In this document: positions 1-8,344 of the stretch, one piece after another
Position numbering within the stretch: position 1 is the stretch's first letter
Layout of the letters: every line of letters starts with the position of its first letter
Assembly: GCA_965198865.1 (NCBI GenBank)
Contig: CBDAQA010000025.1
Span: 62,001 to 126,000 of the forward strand
Origin: CBDAQA01 sp965198865
GTDB taxonomy: Bacteria > Planctomycetota > Phycisphaerae > Tepidisphaerales > Tepidisphaeraceae
Direction: 5' to 3'
DNA length: 64,000 bases
Notes under the pieces: generated by a model
Databases searched by the model: none
Told to the model about the DNA's origin: nothing
The model's input: the letters and a program-made list of their open reading frames with translations, nothing else
Position numbers and translations under genes: made by a program

Positions 1-447
1 GGTCCACTGAGCGTCGGTGCTGCCGCCGGCGACGTGCCGGGAGCCGAGGGCGAAGTCGGCGGGGCCGGCCTCGACGGCGGCGAGCAACGCCGGCACGCGC
101 TCGGGCGGGTGCTGGAGGTCGGCGTCCATGACGACGATCGTGTCGCCGTCGCTGGCGGCGATGCCGTGGAGCACGGCGCCGCTCAGGCCGTGGTCGGGCT
201 TGTCGCGGACCAGCAGCCGCACGGGGAATCGCTCGGCGAGTTCGCGGCAGACGTCGACCGTGCCGTCCCGGCTGCCGTCGTCGACGATCACGATCTCGAA
301 CGGACGGCCCTGCAGCGCGCCGGCCACCCGCGGCACGAGCAGCGGCAGGTTGCCGGCCTCGTTCCAGGCCGGGACGACGACCGACACGCGCGGGCTGAGG
401 GTCGCAGGGCGTTGGGTCGACTCGGTGGTGGTGGCGGTGGGTGGCAT
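1..447 (-). CDS. Family 2 glycosyltransferase, polyprenol-phosphate sugar transferase type (3' end outside window)
   Basis: Only the first 149 residues are present; the reading frame is still open at the window edge. The GT-A fold landmarks are in order: SVVVPAWNE (about residues 22-30), VDDGSRDGT (55-63), the metal-binding DADLQHP (108-114) and GSRHVAGG (135-142). This set is typical of dolichol/undecaprenyl-phosphate mannose or glucose synthases (DPM1-like), which load a sugar from a nucleotide donor onto a polyprenyl phosphate at the inner membrane. Substrate cannot be told from the fragment, nor whether a C-terminal membrane domain follows. The ATG at 447 is the natural start. It is divergent from the hydrolase gene at 646. 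Confidence 0.85.
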   Translation of the reverse strand, partial: MPPTATTTESTQRPATLSPRVSVVVPAWNEAGNLPLLVPRVAGALQGRPFEIVIVDDGSRDGTVDVCRELAERFPVRLLVRDKPDHGLSGAVLHGIAASDGDTIVVMDADLQHPPERVPALLAAVEAGPADFALGSRHVAGGSTDAQWT

Positions 448-645
448 TGCGGCCCCGGGGGGCGGGGGAAGGCATGGGTTACATCGCGCGGGGACGATTG
501 GCAATCGGCGGCGCGGAAAGTTGTGCGCGGGCGGCCGATACGGTACCCCATCAGCCGTTGCGGGCACCGCCTCAACCCGTTCGCGCGGGGGCGCAGCAGG
601 TCGGGCCGGTCGGCGGTCGCGTTCCGGGTGGATCAGGAGGTGGCG

Positions 646-2394
646 ATGTGGCGACGGTCGGTCGGTTGCCTGGCGTTGGCAGCGGCGTGCGCCGGGGCGG
701 CACCGCCATCTTGGGACACGTACCCCGACACCTGGGTGGGCGTCGACCGGCAGGGCCGGGTGCTGCCCACGGCCGCCCAGGCCGGCCCGCCGCGGCGCGA
801 TCACACGCTGGCCATCTTCTACTTCCTGTGGAGCGACGCCCCGGGCCGGCCGCTGTACGACGTCAGCCGGATCCTGGCCGACGATCCGCTCCACCCCAGG
901 TTCGGGCCGGAGAAGCGGATGCACTGGTGGGGCGAGCCGTGGTTCGGCTACTACACGCTGATGGACCGGTCGGTGGTCCGCAAGCACGTCCAGATGCTGG
1001 TCGACGCCGGCGTGGACCTGCTGGTGTTCGACACGACCAACGGGCCGAAGAACACCTACCCCGCCGCCCGCGAGGCGATCTGCCGGGAGCTGGAGGACCG
1101 CCGGGCCCGGGGGGAGGTCTACCCGCGGATCGCGTGTCTGTCGGGCGGGAACTGGCAGAAGATCTACGACGACTTCTACGCCCCGCGGCTGCACCCGGAC
1201 CTGTGGTTCCAGTGGCAGGGCAAGCCCCTGCTGCTGGTCCACCAGGACGAGAAGCACCACGTGGGCGACGCGCTCCGGCAGTTCTTCACGCTGCGCGAGT
1301 CGTGGGCCTGGACGAGCCAGGACTGGTTCGGCGTCGGCGCCGACCGGGGCCGGGACTGCTGGCCGTGGCTGGACAACTGGCCGCAGAACTTCGGCTGGCA
1401 CGCGGGGCCGACCGTGCCGGAGGCGATCGCCGTCGGCGTCGCCCAGCACGCGACGACGAGCATCGGGCGGAACTACAGCTTCCGCGCCGGTGGCGAGCCG
1501 CGACTGGGGTCGGTCCCCCCGGCGCGGGGCGTCTACTTCGCCGAGCAGTGGGACCGGGCGCTGGCCGTCGACCCCAGCGTCGTGTTCGTGGCCGGGTGGA
1601 ACGAGTGGATGGCGCAGCGGTTCATCGCGCCGGCGACCGCGCCGTTCGCCGGGGGCACCCTGTCGGCCGGCGACAGCTACTTCGTCGACGCCTACAGCGC
1701 CGAGTTCAGCCGCGACATCGAGCCGGCCAAGGGGGAGCTGCAGGACGACTACTACTACCAGTTCGTCGCCAACGCCCGACACTACAAGGGCGTGCGGCCG
1801 ATCGACCCCGCCACCCGGCGGACGATCGATATCGACGGCGGCTTCGGCCCCTGGGCCACGGTCGGGCCCGAGTACCGGGACGACGTCGGGGACCCGGTCC
1901 ACCGTGACGCGCCGGGCTGGGGCGACACCCATTACGTCAACCAGACCGGCCGGAACGACATCGTGGCGGCCAAGGTGGCGTACGACGCCGACCACGTCTA
2001 CTTCTACGTCCGCACGGCCGACCCGCTCACGCCCCACACCGACCCGAACTGGATGCTGCTCTACCTCAGCATCGCCCCGGATCGGAACCCGAACTGGCTC
2101 GGGTACGACTTCGTGGTGAACCGGTCGATTGGCACGGGCCTGACCAAGCTCCAGCGTGCCACCGGTCATGGCTACGGGTGGGCGGACATGATCGACGCTC
2201 GCTATTCGACCTCGGGCGGCGAGTTGCAGGTGGCCATCCCCCGATCCGCCCTCGGCTTGCCGGCCGACGCGTGCAAGGTCGACTTCAAGTGGGCCGACAA
2301 CGTCCAGCAAACCGGCGACGCCAGCGACTTCACGCTGAACGGCGACGCCGCCCCCAACGACCGGTTCAACTACCGCGCCCGGCTTGGCCGTTGA
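646..2394 (+). CDS. Secreted GH71/GH99-like glycoside hydrolase with C-terminal CBM9-like domain
   Basis: 582 residues. The ATG at 646 is preceded by AGGAGG at 635-640, and the protein opens with a short Ala-rich signal peptide (about residues 1-19). The body resembles the GH99-like TIM-barrel proteins: a stretch reading LAIFYFLWSD, then MHWWGEPWFGYY, DAGVDLLVFDTTN and later VFVAGWNEWMAQ. From about residue 390 a beta-rich segment starting DIDGGFGPW and containing DHVYFYVRTADPL looks like the CBM9-type domain found on secreted carbohydrate enzymes. The substrate is unknown; mannan- or glucan-type polysaccharide would fit the family. The open frame extends upstream to 34, but that part is antisense to the glycosyltransferase and is not coding. 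Confidence 0.75.
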   Translation: MWRRSVGCLALAAACAGAAPPSWDTYPDTWVGVDRQGRVLPTAAQAGPPRRDHTLAIFYFLWSDAPGRPLYDVSRILADDPLHPRFGPEKRMHWWGEPWFGYYTLMDRSVVRKHVQMLVDAGVDLLVFDTTNGPKNTYPAAREAICRELEDRRARGEVYPRIACLSGGNWQKIYDDFYAPRLHPDLWFQWQGKPLLLVHQDEKHHVGDALRQFFTLRESWAWTSQDWFGVGADRGRDCWPWLDNWPQNFGWHAGPTVPEAIAVGVAQHATTSIGRNYSFRAGGEPRLGSVPPARGVYFAEQWDRALAVDPSVVFVAGWNEWMAQRFIAPATAPFAGGTLSAGDSYFVDAYSAEFSRDIEPAKGELQDDYYYQFVANARHYKGVRPIDPATRRTIDIDGGFGPWATVGPEYRDDVGDPVHRDAPGWGDTHYVNQTGRNDIVAAKVAYDADHVYFYVRTADPLTPHTDPNWMLLYLSIAPDRNPNWLGYDFVVNRSIGTGLTKLQRATGHGYGWADMIDARYSTSGGELQVAIPRSALGLPADACKVDFKWADNVQQTGDASDFTLNGDAAPNDRFNYRARLGR

Positions 2395-2499
2395 CGGAAT
2401 GTTATCCCCGGTCCCACATTTGCACTCGGCGGGGGGTTGGCATTCATCGAAGCGTGAGTGTTCACGCTGCGATGGCCAGTCTCACGTTGCAGGTGTCAA

Positions 2500-2772
2500 A
2501 TGGTGCATGTTGAAGGGCTCATCTCGTTCCTTGTCATCGGCGTCGTTGCCGGTTTCCTGGCCAGCCAAATGGTGAACAAGAGCGGCGAGGGCCTCATCGG
2601 GGACCTGGTGCTCGGCATCATTGGGGCAGTCGTCGGTGGCGAGATATTCAGCCTGCTGGGGATCGGCGGCGGTGGCCTGATCTGGAGCATTCTGGTCGCC
2701 ACGGTCGGCGCAATTATCGTCTTGGTGATCTACCACGCAGTGATCGGCAGAAGCCGAAAGTCGATTACCTGA
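2500..2772 (+). CDS. GlsB/YeaQ/YmgE family small membrane protein
   Basis: 90 residues, nearly all hydrophobic, with three predicted membrane segments: about 6-20, 30-52 and 57-80. The Gly-rich pattern LIGDLVLGIIGAVVGG is the hallmark of the transglycosylase-associated (GlsB/YeaQ/YmgE) family, which is linked to general envelope stress in other bacteria; biochemical activity is not established. I chose the ATG at 2500 because the upstream in-frame extension to 2458 is basic and unlike the family. It is a single gene between the hydrolase and psd. Confidence 0.8.
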   Translation: MVHVEGLISFLVIGVVAGFLASQMVNKSGEGLIGDLVLGIIGAVVGGEIFSLLGIGGGGLIWSILVATVGAIIVLVIYHAVIGRSRKSIT

Positions 2773-2860
2773 ACTCGGCCTGCTACTGCGTGAATCGGCT
2801 GGGGTCGGCCTGGGTGTTTCCCCAGGCTTTCTGCTTCGCACTCGGTCGCGCCGGCACGCG

Positions 2861-2889
2861 TTGACACGCCATCTGCACGGGTCTACGGT
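2861..2889 (+). promoter_or_regulatory. Possible sigma70-type promoter of psd-pssA
   Basis: TTGACA at 2861-2866 matches the -35 consensus exactly. After a 17-bp spacer, TACGGT at 2884-2889 is a weak -10. The psd ATG follows at 2896, so the transcript would have a very short leader. Sequence inspection only. Confidence 0.35.
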
Positions 2890-2895
2890 TCGCCC

Positions 2896-3630
2896 ATGGT
2901 GCCCCTGACCCGCCACGGTTGGCGCGAACTTCTGATCGGCAGCGTCGTGCTGGCGCTGCTCGGCGTCGGTCTTGGTTTCGTGACGCCGCTGCTCGCGCTG
3001 ATCGTCCTGCCCGCCCTGATCTTCCTGTTCGCCTTCTTCCGCGACCCGCACCGGCCGATCCCGACGGAGCAGCACGCGGTGGTCAGCCCGGCCGACGGCG
3101 TAGTGTCGGACATCACCCAAATCGAGAACGACCCCGACATCGCCGGGCCGGCCGTGCGCATCGGCATCTTCCTGTCGGTCTTCAATGTCCACGTGAACCG
3201 CAGCCCCTGCGACGGGACGGTGCTGGAGGTGAGGTACAAGAAGGGCAAGTTCATCAACGCGATGCGGCACAACGAGGCGTCGGACGAGAACGAGTCGAAC
3301 ACGATCGTGCTCGGCGAGCCGGAGACGGGCCGAAAGATGGCGGTCGTGAAGCAGATCGTCGGGCTGATCGCCCGGCGGATCGTCTGCACGGCCAAGGTGG
3401 ACGAGACCCTGCGGCGCGGCGAGCGGTTCGGCATGATCAAGTTCGGCAGCCGGACCGAGCTCACCCTGGCTGGCTGGCTGGAGCCGGAGGTGCGGGTGAA
3501 GGTCGGACAAACCGTCCGGGGGGCGTCGGACGTGCTGGCGGTGCTGCGGCGCGGCATCCACACGACGGCGGCGACCAAGACGACCGGCGACGAACCGGAG
3601 CCGCTGGTCGGGCGGGTGACGCCGGCATGA
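2896..3630 (+). CDS. psd: Phosphatidylserine decarboxylase proenzyme
   Basis: 244 residues. It converts phosphatidylserine to phosphatidylethanolamine at the inner membrane. Two N-terminal hydrophobic segments (about 12-29 and 31-49) precede the family motifs FFRDPHRPIP (48-57), SPADGVV (64-70) and FNVHVNR (96-102). The self-processing site is the G-S pair at about 184-185 (in KFGSRTEL), where cleavage makes the pyruvoyl cofactor from Ser. Length and motif layout fit the short PSD-A type. Its TGA overlaps the pssA ATG by 4 bp (ATGA at 3627-3630), so the two steps of the pathway are translationally coupled. Confidence 0.95.
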   Translation: MVPLTRHGWRELLIGSVVLALLGVGLGFVTPLLALIVLPALIFLFAFFRDPHRPIPTEQHAVVSPADGVVSDITQIENDPDIAGPAVRIGIFLSVFNVHVNRSPCDGTVLEVRYKKGKFINAMRHNEASDENESNTIVLGEPETGRKMAVVKQIVGLIARRIVCTAKVDETLRRGERFGMIKFGSRTELTLAGWLEPEVRVKVGQTVRGASDVLAVLRRGIHTTAATKTTGDEPEPLVGRVTPA

Positions 3631-4550
3631 GTGACCGAGCGCCGGGCAACGACGACCGGGAGCACCGGCGCGAGCGCCGCCGCCTGCGCATGCGGCGACA
3701 CGGGCGCCGGGCCTACATCCGGTCGGTCTACTTCCTGCCGAGCATGGCGACGCTCGGCAACGCCGTGTGCGGCTTCGCCGCCGCCTACGTCGCCGCCCTG
3801 CCGGCCGTCTCGACGTCGTTCCTAGCCGCGCACCGCTTCGCCATCGCCGCGTACTTGATCTTCGGCGCCGGACTCTGCGACGTGCTCGACGGCCGACTGG
3901 CGCGGTTCACCCGGCACACGACCGACTTCGGCGGGCAGCTCGACAGCCTGGCCGACGTGATCAGCTTCGGCGTCGCGCCGGGCCTGCTGTGCATCCTGCT
4001 CTGCCGCGACGGCTTCGCCGGCGCGCTGCGCCAGGTGCCGTTACAGGTGGACCAACTGATCTGGGCGATCGGCGCGCTCTACATGTGCTGCGCCGCCGTG
4101 CGCCTGGCGCGGTTCAACGTGAGCAACGAGCACGGCGAGCAGCACCACTTCAGCTTCCTGGGCCTCCCCAGCCCCGGGGCCGGCATCATGGTCGCCGCGT
4201 GGGTGCTGATGCAGCAGGACCTGGCCGAGAAGGCGATCGACCTCAAGCCCGACGTGTGGGCGTGGCTGGCGCACACCGTCGGCTTCCTGTCGACCGCCTG
4301 CCTGGTCGTGCTGCCGCTGCTCACGCTGGGGTGCGGGCTGCTGATGGTCAGCCAGATCCGCTACCCGCACCTGGTGAACCGCTACCTGAAGGGGAGGCGG
4401 TCCATCGGCCGGCTGATCGCCATGATGGTGCTGCTGCTGCTGATCATCGTGGCCCACCAGTACGTGATCGCGTTGGCAACCGTGGGCTACGTGATGCTCG
4501 GCACGTTGTCCGCCGCGGCGAGGATGCGGCGGGCGCGGGCGGCGGCGTGA
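3627..4550 (+). CDS. pssA: CDP-diacylglycerol-serine O-phosphatidyltransferase
   Basis: 307 residues. It makes phosphatidylserine from CDP-diacylglycerol and serine, directly upstream of Psd in the pathway. The CDP-alcohol phosphotransferase signature is intact: D88-G89-x2-A92-R93-x8-G102-x3-D106-x3-D110. The first 30 residues are highly basic, and several membrane helices follow. It starts within the psd stop codon. Its length and the Arg-rich N-terminus fit the membrane-integral PssA type and not the E. coli phospholipase-D-like type. Confidence 0.93.
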   Translation: MSDRAPGNDDREHRRERRRLRMRRHGRRAYIRSVYFLPSMATLGNAVCGFAAAYVAALPAVSTSFLAAHRFAIAAYLIFGAGLCDVLDGRLARFTRHTTDFGGQLDSLADVISFGVAPGLLCILLCRDGFAGALRQVPLQVDQLIWAIGALYMCCAAVRLARFNVSNEHGEQHHFSFLGLPSPGAGIMVAAWVLMQQDLAEKAIDLKPDVWAWLAHTVGFLSTACLVVLPLLTLGCGLLMVSQIRYPHLVNRYLKGRRSIGRLIAMMVLLLLIIVAHQYVIALATVGYVMLGTLSAAARMRRARAAA

Positions 4551-4553
4551 GGG

Positions 4554-4874
4554 TTAGGGGACGTGCACCACCGTGCGCGGCGCGACCCGACGCAGACCGT
4601 CGAGGATGGCCGGGACAACCGGCCGTAACGCTGCCATGTCGCCGGGAGGCGCGGCCACGACCAGCACGGCCAAGGGAAGCGTGGCCAAGTTCTGCTGGTA
4701 CTCGATGCTGGCGTCCAGCGTGAGCAGCACGTCGAACCCGCCGGCGGCAGCGCGTCGAAGTAGGGCTCCGTTGCGCGTGCCCGACCACCCGAGGTAGCCC
4801 ACGGTGAACGCGTCGTGCCCGATCAGCAACGGTCGGAGCGCGTGTGGCACGTGTTCGTCGAGCAAGACCTTCAT
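4554..4874 (-). CDS. DUF5615 PIN-like protein (probable toxin)
   Basis: 106 residues. The opening MKVLLDEHVPHALRPLL, with acidic residues D6 and E7, and the later VLLTLDASIEYQQN match the DUF5615 PIN-like group. These are usually encoded immediately after a DUF433 protein and are thought to be the nuclease-fold partner of a toxin-antitoxin-like pair. Here the start ATG overlaps the DUF433 stop by 4 bp (4871-4874). The gene ends 3 bp from the convergent pssA stop. RNase activity is inferred from family membership. Confidence 0.8.
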   Translation of the reverse strand: MKVLLDEHVPHALRPLLIGHDAFTVGYLGWSGTRNGALLRRAAAGGFDVLLTLDASIEYQQNLATLPLAVLVVAAPPGDMAALRPVVPAILDGLRRVAPRTVVHVP

Positions 4875-5113
4875 GCGATGGCCGGCTCGACCACAATCGA
4901 CGCGTCGGCCCGCACGAGCTCGGCCGCCCGATCGAGCACAGCCCGGGCCTGTTCGATCTTCACCGACCGAATCTGATCTACGAAGTAATCAATGGTGTGC
5001 CCGCGGGCTAGCCAGTCGAAAAGCATCTGAACGGGGACTCGCGTCCCCGAGAAACAGGGCTTTCCGCCCATGATCTCCGGGTCGATCAGCACGAGTGGGG
5101 TGGTTGTGCTCAT
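4871..5113 (-). CDS. DUF433 domain protein (probable antitoxin)
   Basis: 80 residues. The DUF433 pattern is clear: LIDPEIMGGKPCFSGTRVPV near residues 9-28, then FDWLARGHTIDYFVDQ. The domain has a winged helix-turn-helix-like fold and normally precedes a DUF5615 partner, as here, so it is probably the DNA-binding antitoxin. The ATG at 5113 follows the family's N-terminus. The frame remains open upstream to 6460, but that is antisense to gltX. Confidence 0.85.
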   Translation of the reverse strand: MSTTTPLVLIDPEIMGGKPCFSGTRVPVQMLFDWLARGHTIDYFVDQIRSVKIEQARAVLDRAAELVRADASIVVEPAIA

Positions 5114-5185
5114 GCCCCGAGTATACAACACGTGAACCCGCGACACTTGCATTGGGACCCCCGACCGGATACGCCGACCCGGACT

Positions 5186-6817
5186 ATGTCCACCGTCGTC
5201 ACCCGCTTCGCCCCCTCCCCCACCGGCTACCTTCACGTCGGCGGGGCTCGCACGGCCCTGTTCAACTGGCTGCTGGCCCGCAACACCGGCGGGCGGTTCC
5301 TGCTCCGCATCGAGGACACCGACCTCGCCCGCAGCACCGATGACGCCACCCGGCAACTGCTCTCCGACCTGGAGTGGCTGGGGTTGAACTGGGACAACGC
5401 CGAGCTGGTCTACCAGTCGAAGCGGGTCGCGATCTACAACAGGCTGATCGACGGGCTCATCTCCGACGGCAAGGCGTACGAGGCGTGGGAGACGGTGGCC
5501 GAGCTGAACGCGATGCGGCTGATTGCCGAAAAGGCCAAGCGGCCGTTCCTGTATCGCCGGCAGACCTACACGCCGGACCAACTGGCCAAGTTCAAAGACG
5601 AGGGGCGTACGCCGGTGGTGCGGTTCGTCATGCCGGTGAAGGAGTACCGGTTCCACGACCTGACGCTGGGCAAGGATGTCGTGCAGACCGAGCGCGAGGT
5701 GCAGGACTTCGTCATCCGCAAGGGCGACGGCATGCCGACGTACCACTTCGGCGTGGTGGTCGACGACGCCGAGATGGGCGTCACGCACGTCCTGCGCGGG
5801 CTGGAGCACCTGCTGAACACGGTGAACCACATCGGCCTGCAGGAGGCGCTGGGATACCCCCGGCCCACCTACGCGCACCTCTCGGTGATGCTGAACCCCG
5901 AGACGGGCGAGAAGCTGTCGAAGCGCGACCGCGACCTGAAGATCCGCAAGCGGGTGCAGGAGTGGATGCGGTCGACCAAGCGGACGCCGGACGAGGTGGC
6001 CGAGCGGTCGGGGGTGGAGCTGGACCGGATGACGGCGTGGCTGGCGAACGACAAGTCGCAGCTGGAGCTGACCGAGCAGCCGAAGGTGATGGCCATCGTC
6101 GGGCTGACCGAGGGCGACCTGCCGGAGATCATGATCCACGACTTCCGCCGCAACGGCTACGTGCCGGAGGTGTTGAACAACTTCCTCGCCCTGCAGGGCT
6201 GGAGCCCCGGCGGCGACCGCGAGCACATGACGATGCCCGAGATGGTCGAGGCGTTCAGCCTGGACCGGATCAACAGCTCCAACCCCAAGTTCAACCGCGA
6301 GAAGCTCAAGTCGTTCAGCACCGACTTCTTCGCCAAGGCCAGTCCCTCGCTGCTGGTGGTGGGGCTCCGCGACTACCTGACGGTCAACCCCGAGTCGCCG
6401 TTGAACGGAGCGTCGGACGCCGACCTGGCCAAGCTGCTGCACATGAACGCCGGCTTCCACACGCTGCGCGAGGTGGACGAGAAGTCGCGGTTCTTCTTCG
6501 TGGCGGACGGCGAGCTGGCCTACGCGCCCGAAGCCGTGGAGAAGGTCCTGAAGAAGAATGACGGCCAGGGGCTATCGGCCTTGAAAGCCATCCGGCCGCT
6601 GCTGGCGGCGACGGCCGAGTGGACGCCGCCGGCGCTGGAGGCCACGGTCAAGGCCTACTGCGAGACGACCGGCCTTGGCCTGGGCAAGGTGGCCCAGCCG
6701 ATCCGCGTCGGCGTGAGCGGCGGGATGGTCAGCCCGCCGCTGTTCGACAGCCTGGAGTACCTCGGGCGAGATCGGACCCTGGCCCGGATCGACCGGTGCG
6801 TCGCGACCGTCGGGTGA
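5186..6817 (+). CDS. gltX: Glutamyl-tRNA synthetase
   Basis: 543 residues. It charges tRNA-Glu in the cytoplasm. The class I motifs are present: the HIGH-type APSPTGYLHVGG (9-20) and the KMSKS-type KLSKR (243-247), with FLLRIEDTDLARS between them as in all GluRS. The protein is somewhat longer than typical bacterial GluRS (about 470-500), with extra sequence around and after the KLSKR loop. I start at the ATG at 5186, because the upstream in-frame residues from 5132 lack family similarity. Single gene, divergent from the DUF433 pair. Confidence 0.95.
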   Translation: MSTVVTRFAPSPTGYLHVGGARTALFNWLLARNTGGRFLLRIEDTDLARSTDDATRQLLSDLEWLGLNWDNAELVYQSKRVAIYNRLIDGLISDGKAYEAWETVAELNAMRLIAEKAKRPFLYRRQTYTPDQLAKFKDEGRTPVVRFVMPVKEYRFHDLTLGKDVVQTEREVQDFVIRKGDGMPTYHFGVVVDDAEMGVTHVLRGLEHLLNTVNHIGLQEALGYPRPTYAHLSVMLNPETGEKLSKRDRDLKIRKRVQEWMRSTKRTPDEVAERSGVELDRMTAWLANDKSQLELTEQPKVMAIVGLTEGDLPEIMIHDFRRNGYVPEVLNNFLALQGWSPGGDREHMTMPEMVEAFSLDRINSSNPKFNREKLKSFSTDFFAKASPSLLVVGLRDYLTVNPESPLNGASDADLAKLLHMNAGFHTLREVDEKSRFFFVADGELAYAPEAVEKVLKKNDGQGLSALKAIRPLLAATAEWTPPALEATVKAYCETTGLGLGKVAQPIRVGVSGGMVSPPLFDSLEYLGRDRTLARIDRCVATVG

Positions 6818-6829
6818 GGGCGGCGCCCG

Positions 6830-7540
6830 TCACGCCGGCCCGCACAGCTCGTCGACGACCCGTCGGGCCAGCGCTGGCTCGTCGGTGATGATCAGCTCGA
6901 CGCCGAGGTGCAGGACCCGGCGCAGCTCGGCCTCGACGTTGACGGTCCACACGCCGATCGCCTTGCCGGCCGCGGTGAGGCGGCGGTGCAGGGCATCGTC
7001 GAGCATCACGTGGTCCAGGTGGACCGACGCGTAGGGCAGCTCGAACGCCGCCTCCAGCTCCGCCGGCGTCTCGACCAGGTAGGCCAGCGGCACGCCGGAG
7101 CTGAGCTCGGCCGTGCGGGCGAGGTCGCCGGCGTCGAACGACTGGACCCACACGTTGCGCGTGCCGATGTCGCGGATCAACTCGGTGTGGTCGCGGACGG
7201 CCTTCACCTCGATCATGAGCCGGCCGCGGGGCGGCATGGCTCGCAGGACGTCGGACAGCCGTGGCAGCACGTACGGCGTCACGACGCCGGCGGCGTCCCT
7301 GAGATGTAGCCCGTCCAGCTCGGCGTCGATCCGCTCGGCGACCAGGCCGGCGGCGTCGGTCGTCCGCTGGAGCGTGTCGTCGTGCAGCACGAACAGGGGC
7401 CCGGTGGCCGACTCGTGGACGTCGCACTCGGCCCATTCGAAGCCGGCGTCCCAAGCCGCCCGCATGGACTCCAGGGAGTTCTCGGGGAAGTCGGTGTGAA
7501 GCCCGCGATGGGCAATGATGCGGGGTCGTCGAGGGGCCAT
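6830..7540 (-). CDS. Glycerophosphodiester phosphodiesterase
   Basis: 236 residues. GDPD TIM-barrel enzymes hydrolyse glycerophosphodiesters to glycerol-3-phosphate and an alcohol. The catalytic pieces are visible: IIAHRGLHTDFPENS (H11, R12), the metal-binding EWAECDVHES, and IEVKAVRD, with GVWTVN and ITDEP near the C-terminus as in the family. No signal peptide, so it is probably cytoplasmic and recycles phospholipid head groups. It is convergent with gltX (12-bp gap). The frame upstream of 7540 overlaps smpB and is not used. Confidence 0.9.
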   Translation of the reverse strand: MAPRRPRIIAHRGLHTDFPENSLESMRAAWDAGFEWAECDVHESATGPLFVLHDDTLQRTTDAAGLVAERIDAELDGLHLRDAAGVVTPYVLPRLSDVLRAMPPRGRLMIEVKAVRDHTELIRDIGTRNVWVQSFDAGDLARTAELSSGVPLAYLVETPAELEAAFELPYASVHLDHVMLDDALHRRLTAAGKAIGVWTVNVEAELRRVLHLGVELIITDEPALARRVVDELCGPA

Positions 7541-7589
7541 CGGTGGAAGCGGGATGAAGCCAAGAGTGGGGGTTGCCGCGAACGGCCGG

Positions 7590-8072
7590 CTATCGCCGGT
7601 GCGACATCGTCTGACGCCGGAGGTCGCGGTCCTGCTCCTTCTTCCGGATGGTGGCCCGCTTGTCGTACTGCTGTTTGCCGGTGGCGACCCCCAGCTCCAG
7701 CTTGGCCCGCCCGTTGACGAAGTAGATCGCGAGCGGGACGAGCGTGGTGCCCTTGATGCCGACCTCGCCGGCGATCTTCTTGAACTCGCGGCGGTGGACC
7801 AGCAGAAACCGGTCCCGCCGCGGCTCATGGTTGTAGACCAGGGCCGCCTTGGCGTAGGGATCGATGTGGCAGTTTCGCAGCACCAGTCGGTCCCCCTCGA
7901 TTTTCGCGTACGCCTCGTGCAGCTGCGCGTGCCCGGCCCGCAGGCTCTTCACCTCGCTGCCGACCAGCACCATGCCGCACTCGATCTTGTGGGTGACGGC
8001 GTACTCGTGGAGCGCCCGGCGGTTCTCGATCCGCGCCGCTTGCTCCTTGTGCTTGCCACCTTTACCCGCCAT
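7590..8072 (-). CDS. smpB: SsrA-binding protein SmpB
   Basis: 160 residues. SmpB binds tmRNA and brings it to stalled ribosomes. Recognised by the N-terminal ENRRALHEYAVTHKIECGMVLVGSEVKSLRAG run, the central HIDPYAKA and HRREFKKI segments, and the basic tail (YDKRATIRKKEQDRDLRR) that enters the empty mRNA channel. Normal length. It lies 49 bp upstream of the phosphodiesterase gene on the same strand and is divergent from the tRNA-Leu gene. No ssrA gene was seen in the window. Confidence 0.96.
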   Translation of the reverse strand: MAGKGGKHKEQAARIENRRALHEYAVTHKIECGMVLVGSEVKSLRAGHAQLHEAYAKIEGDRLVLRNCHIDPYAKAALVYNHEPRRDRFLLVHRREFKKIAGEVGIKGTTLVPLAIYFVNGRAKLELGVATGKQQYDKRATIRKKEQDRDLRRQTMSHRR

Positions 8073-8116
8073 GCGTGCCGATCATAGAACCTTAACCTGC
8101 GGGTGCAACGGAGGTC

Positions 8117-8144
8117 TTGACACCCTGCCCGGGTCGACTAATAT
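8117..8144 (+). promoter_or_regulatory. Promoter of the tRNA-Leu gene
   Basis: TTGACA at 8117-8122, a 16-bp spacer, then TAATAT at 8139-8144. The mature tRNA starts at 8158, which fits transcription starting a few bases upstream. The -35 is perfect and the -10 matches four of six consensus positions. Confidence 0.6.
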
Positions 8145-8157
8145 CTCCCCTCCCAAC

Positions 8158-8240
8158 GCGGATGTGGCGGAATTGGCAGACGCGCTAGATTCAGGTTCTA
8201 GTACCCACAAGGTGTGCAGGTTCAACTCCTGTCATCCGCA
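8158..8240 (+). tRNA. tRNA-Leu (anticodon CAG)
   Basis: 83-nt class II tRNA. The acceptor stem pairs GCGGATG (8158-8164) with CATCCGC (8233-8239), followed by discriminator A at 8240; CCA is not encoded. The anticodon arm is CTAGA-TTCAGGT-TCTAG, giving anticodon CAG, which reads CUG, the main Leu codon of this GC-rich genome. A long variable arm precedes the T arm, which contains GGTTCAACTCC. All arms fold. Confidence 0.97.
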
Positions 8241-8247
8241 TGCGAAG

Positions 8248-8280
8248 CGGCCCGCGAGTCTCTGACTCGCGGGCCGTTTT
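8248..8280 (+). terminator. Intrinsic terminator of tRNA-Leu
   Basis: A perfect 13-bp GC-rich stem (8248-8260 with 8264-8276), a 3-nt TCT loop and TTTT at 8277-8280, starting 8 nt after the tRNA. Textbook rho-independent terminator; one of very few with a clear U-tract in this window. Confidence 0.92.
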
Positions 8281-8344
8281 CATTCCCAGCCGTGGTGGGA
8301 TTCGCCCTGGCCCCGGCTTGACGGTCGGTCGCAAGGGCTGCCGA